NCBI GenBank assembly: GCA_022568115.1 | Contig: JADFFP010000053.1 | Coordinates: 1-7,668 of the forward strand | Reading direction: 5' to 3' | DNA length: 7,668 nt | From: Pseudomonadota bacterium | GTDB taxonomy: Bacteria > Pseudomonadota > Alphaproteobacteria > Sphingomonadales > SMXR01 | Part shown: positions 1 to 5,110 of the stretch, piece after piece | How the letters are laid out: every line of letters begins with the position of its first letter | Position numbering within the stretch: position 1 is the first letter of the stretch | Program-made: the position numbers and the translations under genes | Notes under the pieces: model-generated | The model's input: the letters and a program-made list of their open reading frames with translations, nothing else | Told to the model about the DNA's origin: nothing | The model's database searches: none

Positions 1-374
1 GAAAACCCCAGATTGGCGGAGGCGGTCAATTCCTGAATGATGACACTCAAAACCCACGGCAGTCCCTGGCCGCCAAATTCGGTTGGCGCGGTCAGACCGC
101 CCCAGCCGCCCTGACAATAAAGGTCGTAGGCTTCCTTGAAGCCCTTCGGGGTTGTGACGCTGCCATCCTCATGCCGGGTGCAACCTTCCTTATCCCCCGA
201 CAGGTTAATCGGCTGCAGAACCTCCTCGCAGAATTTGCCGCCTTGTTTCACGATCGCAGCGATAATGTCCGGGGTCGCCTCGGCGAAACTTTCCAGGTTA
301 GAGTATCTCTCGAGTTTCAGGACATCGTTCAGGACAAACAGCATGTCCTTGACCGGGGCTTTGTAGGTTGGCAT
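1..374 (-). CDS. Acyl-CoA dehydrogenase, N-terminal part (3' end cut by window edge)
   Basis: This reading frame starts with ATG at 374-372 and stays open to base 1, giving 124 residues of a protein that is normally about 590-600 residues long. The N-terminus MPTYKAPVKDMLFVLNDVL is the short extension (Pfam AcylCoA_DH_N type) found on large bacterial acyl-CoA dehydrogenases. It is followed by the start of the dehydrogenase helical domain, with GGWGGLTAPTEFGGQGLPW at about residues 87-105. The family is FAD-dependent and oxidises acyl-CoA to the 2,3-enoyl-CoA in the cytoplasm. Members are often annotated as DmdC-like 3-methylmercaptopropionyl-CoA dehydrogenases, but the substrate cannot be read from this fragment and the catalytic glutamate lies outside the window. 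A strong Shine-Dalgarno sequence, AGGAGGAG, lies about six bases upstream and supports the start. The gene is divergent from the permease gene at 486. Confidence 0.9.
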   Translation of the reverse strand, partial: MPTYKAPVKDMLFVLNDVLKLERYSNLESFAEATPDIIAAIVKQGGKFCEEVLQPINLSGDKEGCTRHEDGSVTTPKGFKEAYDLYCQGGWGGLTAPTEFGGQGLPWVLSVIIQELTASANLGF

Positions 375-485
375 GTAATTCTCCTCCTGCTTAAATACTA
401 TATGGGCGCCTTTTCTGGATTTTTCCACGCCTTTCGTGCAAAAGTATCGGCCTGGGGCAATCACTGCCGGGGAAAGATAAAATCG
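375..485. promoter_or_regulatory. Divergent intergenic region, acyl-CoA dehydrogenase / TauE-SafE permease
   Basis: This 111-bp gap must hold the leftward and rightward promoters. For the leftward gene there is a ribosome binding site AGGAGGAG (reverse complement of 382-389) and a -10-like TATAGT (reverse complement of 397-402), but no convincing -35 box. For the rightward gene a weak pair can be proposed, TTTCCA at 422-427 and TATCGG at 445-450 with 17-bp spacing, and a purine-rich GGGGAAAG at 469-476 sits about nine bases before the ATG at 486. The ribosome binding sites are reasonable; the promoter boxes are guesses. Confidence 0.4.
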
Positions 486-1406
486 ATGTCATTATACTTT
501 CCGATCGCTGAGATGTCATTGAATGTTCTGCTGTTGCTGTTTATGGGCGGCGGGGTCGGTTTTTTGTCCGGCATGTTCGGGATTGGCGGCGGTTTTCTGA
601 TGACCCCATTGCTGATTTTTACCGGTGTTCCGCCGGCGGTGGCGGTGGCCACCGAGGCCAACCAGATTACCGCATCCTCGGTCTCTGGCGCGCTGGCGCA
701 TTTCAGGCGCAGCGGGATCGATATCAAGATGGGCCTGGTGCTTATGGCCGGGGGCCTTGGGGGCAGCTACGCTGGTGCGGAAATTTTCTCGTATCTTAAT
801 AGTATTGGTCAGGTGGATCTTATGATTTCACTGGCTTACGTCTTTTTCCTCGGCACCATCGGCTCGCTGATGTTGTGGGAAAATGTTTCTCCATGGCTGG
901 CCAGAAAAAGTGGGCGCAGAGTTCGCCGCCGCCGCAAGCGCCACCCGGCCTGGATACACGCCTGGCCACACAAAATGAAGTTCAAAAAATCTCACCTGGT
1001 GGTCAGTATCTACCTGCCGATTTTAATTGGCTTTGTGGTCGGCGTACTGGCGGCGATCATGGGGGTCGGCGGCGGGTTTGTGATGATCCCGGCGCTGATC
1101 TACATCCTCGGCATGCCCGGCAACGTTGTCGTCGGCACCTCGTTGTTTCAAATTGTTTTTGTCACCGCCATGGTTACGTTCTTTCATTCGGTCAATACCC
1201 AGACGGTTGATGTGGTGATGGCGCTGGTGCTGCTGAGCGGCGGGGTCATCGGCGCCCAGCTGGGGGCGCGGGTAGGCTATAAGTTAAAAGCGGAACAGTT
1301 TCGCGCCGGGCTGGCTGTATTGGTGCTGGTGGTTTGCTTCAAAATGGGCTGGGACCTCTTCACCACCCCGGCTGAGCTTTATTCAGTGATCGAGGTGGTG
1401 CGATGA
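486..1406 (+). CDS. TauE/SafE family membrane permease
   Basis: This is a 306-residue integral membrane protein of the TauE/SafE (DUF81) family, whose members export or import sulfite, sulfoacetate or other small, often sulfur-containing, anions; the substrate here is unknown. The family's internal duplication is visible: GGGVGFLSGMFGIGGGFLM (residues 21-39) is echoed by GFVVGVLAAIMGVGGGFVM (182-200), each followed by a Pro-rich turn and a Thr-containing helix (TEANQITAS, GTSLFQIVF). The halves are joined by a very basic loop with GRRVRRRRKRH at residues 143-153, expected to be cytoplasmic by the positive-inside rule. ATG 486 is preferred because GGGGAAAG lies nine bases upstream; ATG 513 is an alternative. 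The frame is open upstream to 171, but that part overlaps the opposite-strand dehydrogenase gene and does not look membrane-like. Its stop overlaps the next gene's start (ATGA, 1403-1406), so the two are probably translationally coupled. Confidence 0.88.
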   Translation: MSLYFPIAEMSLNVLLLLFMGGGVGFLSGMFGIGGGFLMTPLLIFTGVPPAVAVATEANQITASSVSGALAHFRRSGIDIKMGLVLMAGGLGGSYAGAEIFSYLNSIGQVDLMISLAYVFFLGTIGSLMLWENVSPWLARKSGRRVRRRRKRHPAWIHAWPHKMKFKKSHLVVSIYLPILIGFVVGVLAAIMGVGGGFVMIPALIYILGMPGNVVVGTSLFQIVFVTAMVTFFHSVNTQTVDVVMALVLLSGGVIGAQLGARVGYKLKAEQFRAGLAVLVLVVCFKMGWDLFTTPAELYSVIEVVR

Positions 1407-2155
1407 AACGGCTGGTATTCCTGATAGCTCTCCTGATGGCGTTGGCGCCGGCGGTGCGGGCCCAGGATATTGTCACCGATATTTCCCAATATGACATTGA
1501 ACTGCGCCACAGTTTTACCGGCCAGGAGCTTTTGCTGTTCGGCGCCATCAAGGGCGGTGAGACCGTGGCCGGAGAAAGATATGACATTGTCATTGTCATC
1601 ACCGGGGAAGAGCGTCCCCATATGGTCCGCAAAAAAGAACGGGTTATAGGGTTTTGGGTCAACACCGGGGGTAAACTCCTCGAGGGCGTGCCGGAATATT
1701 ATGCGCTGGCCAGCACCCGTCCGTTGCTGGCGATTGCACCGGAGAAAGAATTGGCCAGGCTGAAGATCGGCCTTGCCCAACAGGATTTTGCCCGCCAGCC
1801 GGGGCTCGAGGATTACGCGGCCGGTCTGATCCGGGTCAAGGAAGGGGCGGGACTTTATCAGGTGGCCACGGAGGCGATGGAGATCCAGTCAGAGACGCTT
1901 TTCCGGGCCGATTTTTTCTTTCCCGCCAATGTCCCGAGCGGCGCCTATACCGCTTCGGCCTATTTGTTCCGGGAGGGCCGGCTGATTGGCCGTTCCGACA
2001 AGGAAATCCGGATCGGCAAGGCCGGGTTTGAGCGGGTGATCTACAGCTTGGCTCAGAACCAGCCCCATCTTTATGGCCTTATGGCGATCATCATTGCGCT
2101 GCTGGCGGGCTGGCTGGCGGGCTTCATCACCCGTCCGAAATCAAAGCTGGGATAG
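1403..2155 (+). CDS. TIGR02186-like (Alph_Pro_TM) secreted, C-terminally anchored protein
   Basis: This 250-residue protein resembles the conserved alphaproteobacterial family TIGR02186/PF09608, whose function is not established. Residues 1-20 form a signal peptide (MKRLVFLIALLMALAPAVRA) with an Ala-x-Ala-like end and probable cleavage before Gln21. The middle, residues 21-215, is a beta-rich domain expected in the periplasm, including LLLFGAIKGGE, YDIVIVITGEE and FFFPANVPSGAYTASAYLF. One hydrophobic helix at about 223-242 (LYGLMAIIIALLAGWLAGFI) precedes a short basic tail, which suggests an inner-membrane anchor with the domain outside. GAGGTGG at 1392-1398 is a good ribosome binding site four bases before the ATG. 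The ATGA overlap with the TauE/SafE gene suggests the two proteins work together, for instance as a periplasmic accessory to the permease; that is inference from context. Its stop lies one base from the end of the opposing bioD. Confidence 0.85.
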   Translation: MKRLVFLIALLMALAPAVRAQDIVTDISQYDIELRHSFTGQELLLFGAIKGGETVAGERYDIVIVITGEERPHMVRKKERVIGFWVNTGGKLLEGVPEYYALASTRPLLAIAPEKELARLKIGLAQQDFARQPGLEDYAAGLIRVKEGAGLYQVATEAMEIQSETLFRADFFFPANVPSGAYTASAYLFREGRLIGRSDKEIRIGKAGFERVIYSLAQNQPHLYGLMAIIIALLAGWLAGFITRPKSKLG

Positions 2156-2156
2156 G

Positions 2157-2828
2157 TTATTCAAAAACCTGGATCAAGTCTGGTGCGTGTTTCCAGAGCG
2201 GTTCTTTGAGGATCCGCTTCAGGGGGAAAATTTTGGTATCCGGCGACTGGTCCCTAAGCGCTGTCACCGTTTCGGCCAGGGCCATCGGCTCTTCCCGGGA
2301 TGCGCTGACCACCACCCCGGCGACCGGGATGCGGTCCGCCTTGAGCGCCCTTAAAGTTGTCAGGGTATGGCTGAGGGCGCCTAGATAGCTTCCCGTCACC
2401 ACCAGCGCCGGGATCTCAAGCGCCTTGATCCAGTCGGCCACAAGATATCCCCGGGCCAGCGGAACATGGCTGCCGCCGATCCCCTCGATCAGGGTGTTGT
2501 CATGCTCGGCGATGGTCTTTTTGCAAAAGGCGACCAGCTCTTCGATCGGGACTTCCCGGCCCTCCCGGGCGGCGGCAATGTTGGGGGAAAGCGGCGCCTT
2601 GAAACGCCACGGGGAGATCCTCTCAATCGTCGCCGGGCCAATGCCAAGTCCCGCGGCTGCCGCCAGGATTGTGGTGTCATTGGGTTTTCCCCCGTCCTCA
2701 AAGCCGCTGATGACAGGCTTTAAGGCGATGGCGTTATGGCCTTTTTGCTTGAGCTGGAAGATGAGCGCCGCGGTCACCAAAGTCTTGCCGATCCCGGTCC
2801 CGGTGGCGGTAATAAAAAGTGCGCTCAT
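2157..2828 (-). CDS. bioD: Dethiobiotin synthetase
   Basis: BioD uses ATP and CO2 to close the ureido ring of 7,8-diaminopelargonate, giving dethiobiotin, the step before BioB. The protein has 223 residues, normal for the family. The N-terminal P-loop reads TATGTGIGKT (residues 7-16) with Lys15. LKPVISG places Lys37 where the E. coli enzyme has its substrate-binding Lys37, and IEGIGGSHVPL places Glu115 like the E. coli metal-ligand glutamate. Asp51 in the PNDT stretch is a candidate for the other acidic ligand. The usual acidic residue of the GTDTxxGKT-type loop is glycine here, a small variation. The start ATG (2828-2826) overlaps the bioF stop in an ATGA, so translation is probably coupled to bioF; a G-rich stretch lies just upstream inside bioF. 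No bioF-independent promoter was recognised. Confidence 0.95.
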   Translation of the reverse strand: MSALFITATGTGIGKTLVTAALIFQLKQKGHNAIALKPVISGFEDGGKPNDTTILAAAAGLGIGPATIERISPWRFKAPLSPNIAAAREGREVPIEELVAFCKKTIAEHDNTLIEGIGGSHVPLARGYLVADWIKALEIPALVVTGSYLGALSHTLTTLRALKADRIPVAGVVVSASREEPMALAETVTALRDQSPDTKIFPLKRILKEPLWKHAPDLIQVFE

Positions 2829-3967
2829 AGCCCCCTGATTACCTCAGCCAGATTAAATATGTCTTTATCCTGATGGGCGGCGGAAAATGAAAAACGCAAG
2901 CGTGCGGCGCCGACAGGCACCGTCGGCGGGCGGATCGGGTGAACCAGAAACCCTTGTTTGGCCAATCTATCCGAGGTCTGCATGGTTTTCTCGATATCTC
3001 CAAAAATCATCGGCACGATCGAGGATTGCGGCGCGGGAAGGTCCAGCTGGCGGCAAAACAGGGCGGCCTTTTGGATCGGTTTGTTACAAAGCCCGGGATT
3101 GTTTTTGATGATCTTGAGCCCCTCAAGCGACGCTCCCACCGCCGCCGGCGGCAGCCCGGCGGTATAAATCAGGGAACGGGCGCGGTTTTTAATCAGGTCG
3201 ATAACAACCGCATCGGCCGCGATATACCCGCCGTACGCCCCCACCGATTTGGACAGAGTGCCCATCTGTAACGGGACATCCAGCCGGTGACCGTTCTTGA
3301 AGGTCGAGCCCTTGCCTTGCTCGACGACGCCCAGGCCGTGAGCGTCATCAACCATCAGCCAGGCATTGAACTCGCGGGCCAGCGCGGTCATTTCCTCGAC
3401 CGGAGCCCGGTCGCCATCCATGCTGAAGACGCCGTCGGTCAGGATCAGGGTATGGCGGTATTTGCTCCGCTGGCCCTCCAGGATTTCCCGCAGGTGGTCG
3501 AGGTCATTGTGGCGGTAAACCTTCAATGCCGCTTTCGACAGATCACTTCCGGCAAACAGGCAGGCATGGCACAGCCGGTCGGCCAGGATCAAATCGCCTT
3601 CACCCGCCAGCACCGGGATAACCCCAAGGTTGGTCAAATAGCCGCTGCCGAAAACCAGCGCCGCTTCGGCTTCCTTGAAGGCGGCGATCCCGGTCTCCAG
3701 CTCCTGATAGAGCGGATGATCGCCGGTCACCAGACGCGAGGCGCCGGCGCCCGCTCCAAACTTTTCCGCCGCCCGGGCGGCGGCGGCGATCACTCCCCGG
3801 TGCCGGGACAACCCGAGATAGTCATTGCCGGAAAAAGAAACATAAATCTTATCCCCCCGCTCCACATGAACCGGGTCCTTGTGGCGGGTGGGAATGGTCT
3901 GGCGATAGAGCCCTTTGACCCTGGTTTCAGCAAGCTTTTTGCGGGCGAATTTGGAAAGTGAGTCCAT
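2825..3967 (-). CDS. bioF: 8-amino-7-oxononanoate synthase
   Basis: BioF is a PLP-dependent enzyme of the alpha-oxoamine synthase family; it condenses L-alanine with a pimeloyl thioester, releasing CO2, to give 8-amino-7-oxononanoate. With the ATG at 3967-3965 the protein has 380 residues, typical of the family. Recognisable elements in order are FSGNDYLGLS (45-54), GASRLVTGDHPLYQELE (75-91), the PLP-stacking His134 in DRLCHACLFAGSDLS, DGVFSMDGD (178-186), VDDAHGLGV with Asp207 and His210, and the Schiff-base lysine Lys240 in GTLSKSVGAYGG. All catalytic positions are intact. The frame extends to a TTG at 3997, but that would begin inside the palindrome and add ten unconserved residues; the internal ATG is preferred although its ribosome binding site is weak. 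Other members of the fold, such as 5-aminolevulinate synthase, look similar; the biotin neighbourhood decides the call. It is the first gene of bioF-bioD. Confidence 0.94.
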   Translation of the reverse strand: MDSLSKFARKKLAETRVKGLYRQTIPTRHKDPVHVERGDKIYVSFSGNDYLGLSRHRGVIAAAARAAEKFGAGAGASRLVTGDHPLYQELETGIAAFKEAEAALVFGSGYLTNLGVIPVLAGEGDLILADRLCHACLFAGSDLSKAALKVYRHNDLDHLREILEGQRSKYRHTLILTDGVFSMDGDRAPVEEMTALAREFNAWLMVDDAHGLGVVEQGKGSTFKNGHRLDVPLQMGTLSKSVGAYGGYIAADAVVIDLIKNRARSLIYTAGLPPAAVGASLEGLKIIKNNPGLCNKPIQKAALFCRQLDLPAPQSSIVPMIFGDIEKTMQTSDRLAKQGFLVHPIRPPTVPVGAARLRFSFSAAHQDKDIFNLAEVIRGL

Positions 3968-3979
3968 GGGGCGCAACCT

Positions 3980-4025
3980 AGAGCAAATTAACTTCAAATG
4001 AAACCATTTGATGTTAAGTTGCTCT
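3980..4025. repeat. 46-bp near-perfect palindrome, candidate biotin operator
   Basis: Two 21-base arms, 3980-4000 and 4005-4025, are inverted copies with 19 of 21 positions matching, separated by the four bases AAAC. The only mismatches are 3987 with 4018 and 3993 with 4012. The left arm consists of AGAGCAA, TTAAC and TCAAATG, each separated by one of the mismatched bases; the right arm mirrors these as CATTTGA, GTTAA and TTGCTCT. It lies 12 bases from the bioF ATG and 82 bases from the bioB ATG. Such symmetry between divergent genes of one pathway is typical of a dimeric repressor site, as in the E. coli bio operator. If transcribed into the bioF leader it could instead form a long hairpin just before the start codon. 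The regulator is not identifiable here. Confidence 0.75.
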
Positions 4026-4087
4026 TACATATCTGACCCCTTGCGCCAAGGAAAATTAGGGGTGCTTGTTCTTGACTTTAGCTTATC

Positions 4088-4107
4088 GATGGGGTTCTCT
4101 CCCCCTC
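4088..4107 (+). promoter_or_regulatory. Small stem-loop abutting the bioB start codon
   Basis: GATGGGG (4088-4094), loop TTCTCT (4095-4100) and CCCCCTC (4101-4107) can pair with six of seven positions, ending directly at the ATG at 4108. It replaces the place where a Shine-Dalgarno sequence would be expected. It may be chance, since short GC stems are common, or it may affect bioB translation. Confidence is low. Confidence 0.25.
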
Positions 4108-5109
4108 ATGAGCCGGGTGCATCAAATTGAAACCGCCGGGGCTCCAGAGCCCAACAAATCAGACCTCCGTCATGACTGGCGAAGGGGCGAAATACTTGAG
4201 CTTTTCGAGCTGCCATTCGCTGACCTGATTTTCAAGGCGGCGACCCTGCACCGGCGCTATTTTGACCCCAATGAAGTGCAATTATCGCAGCTTCTGTCGA
4301 TCAAAACCGGCGGCTGCCCCGAAGACTGCGCCTACTGCCCGCAATCCGCCAGATACAAAAAAGAAACCGGGCTTGAGGCCGAAAAACTGATGGATGTGGA
4401 AAAGGTTTTAAGCGACGCCAAAAAAGCACAAGAGGCTGGCGCCACCCGCTATTGCATGGGAGCCGCCTGGTCGCGGCCCAAGGACAAGGACCTGGATCAG
4501 GTAATCGAGATGGTCAAGGGGGTCAAAAAAATGGGGCTTGAGACGTGCCTGACCCTCGGCATGCTGGACCAGCAACAGGCGCTCCGCCTTAAGGACGCCG
4601 GGCTTGATTATTACAACCATAATATCGATACCTCGCCCGAATATTACGGCCAGATCATCACCACCCGCTGTTACCAGGACCGCCTGGACACGCTTGGCTT
4701 TGTCAGGGAAGCGGGCATGAAGGTTTGCTCCGGCGGCATCGTTGGCATGGGTGAGGGGCGTGACGACCGCGCCGGCATGCTGGAGACGCTGGCAACCATG
4801 GAAAAGCATCCCGAATCGGTGCCGATCAACCTGCTGGTTCGAATCGAAGGCACGCCGCTGGCCGGCGCCGATGAGCTGGACCCGCTGGAATTTGTCCGCA
4901 CTATCGCCGTGGCCCGGATCGTGATGCCGATGTCCTATGTCAGATTATCGGCGGGGCGCGAGGATATGTCCGATGAAATGCAGGCGCTGTGTTTCCTGGC
5001 CGGCGCCAACTCGATTTTTTATGGCGAGAAACTGCTGACCACCCCGAACCCGGCCGGCAATGAGGATCTGAAACTTTTTGAACGCCTTGGGATCCGGCCC
5101 AAATCATAA
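4108..5109 (+). CDS. bioB: Biotin synthase
   Basis: BioB is a radical S-adenosylmethionine enzyme that inserts sulfur into dethiobiotin to make biotin. From ATG 4108 the protein has 333 residues, close to the usual length. The radical-SAM cluster motif CPEDCAYC gives Cys70, Cys74 and Cys77 for the [4Fe-4S] cluster. The ligands of the sulfur-donating [2Fe-2S] cluster are all present: Cys116 in RYCMGAAW, Cys147 in ETCLTLG, Cys207 in [12 protein letters not shown] and Arg279 in [10 protein letters not shown], corresponding to E. coli Cys97, Cys128, Cys188 and Arg260. [14 protein letters not shown] is a further family signature. The start is not certain: no Shine-Dalgarno is seen before 4108, while TTG codons at 4066 and 4072 are in frame and have purine-rich sequence upstream, but they would add residues with no counterpart in E. 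coli BioB. It is the first gene of bioB-bioA; the stop lies one base before the bioA ATG. Confidence 0.96.
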   Translation: MSRVHQIETAGAPEPNKSDLRHDWRRGEILELFELPFADLIFKAATLHRRYFDPNEVQLSQLLSIKTGGCPEDCAYCPQSARYKKETGLEAEKLMDVEKVLSDAKKAQEAGATRYCMGAAWSRPKDKDLDQVIEMVKGVKKMGLETCLTLGMLDQQQALRLKDAGLDYYNHNIDTSPEYYGQIITTRCYQDRLDTLGFVREAGMKVCSGGIVGMGEGRDDRAGMLETLATMEKHPESVPINLLVRIEGTPLAGADELDPLEFVRTIAVARIVMPMSYVRLSAGREDMSDEMQALCFLAGANSIFYGEKLLTTPNPAGNEDLKLFERLGIRPKS

Positions 5110-5110
5110 C

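Larger units (their letters stand above)
3968..4107. promoter_or_regulatory. Divergent control region between bioF-bioD and bioB-bioA
   Basis: This 140-bp gap separates the two biotin transcription units and must contain both promoters. Its left third is a long palindrome annotated separately. The rest (4026-4107) is a leader-like stretch in front of bioB. No convincing -35/-10 pair was found on either strand. The symmetric TTAACt elements within the palindrome arms could serve as -35-like boxes on both strands, which would put operator and promoters on top of one another, but this is inference. Shine-Dalgarno-like AAGGA (4048-4052) and AGGGG (4058-4062) lie before alternative TTG codons rather than near the preferred bioB ATG. 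Confidence 0.6.

Noticed and set aside
171..485. Upstream in-frame extension of the TauE/SafE gene
   Set aside because: It overlaps the well-supported acyl-CoA dehydrogenase on the other strand, has no membrane-type sequence before about residue 70, and lacks a ribosome binding site at its start; ATG 486 has one.
3287..3961. 224-codon plus-strand open frame
   Set aside because: It is antisense to bioF and has no recognisable motif.
3965..3997. TTG start giving bioF ten more residues
   Set aside because: It would start inside the palindrome and adds residues unlike the BioF family; ATG 3967 gives normal length.
3968..4107. BirA or BioR box in the bio control region
   Set aside because: Neither TTGTAAACC with its inverted copy nor TTATnTATAA was found by eye in this gap.
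5078..5110. TTG start giving bioA eleven more residues
   Set aside because: It lies within the bioB coding region; the ATG one base after the bioB stop is the usual coupled arrangement.
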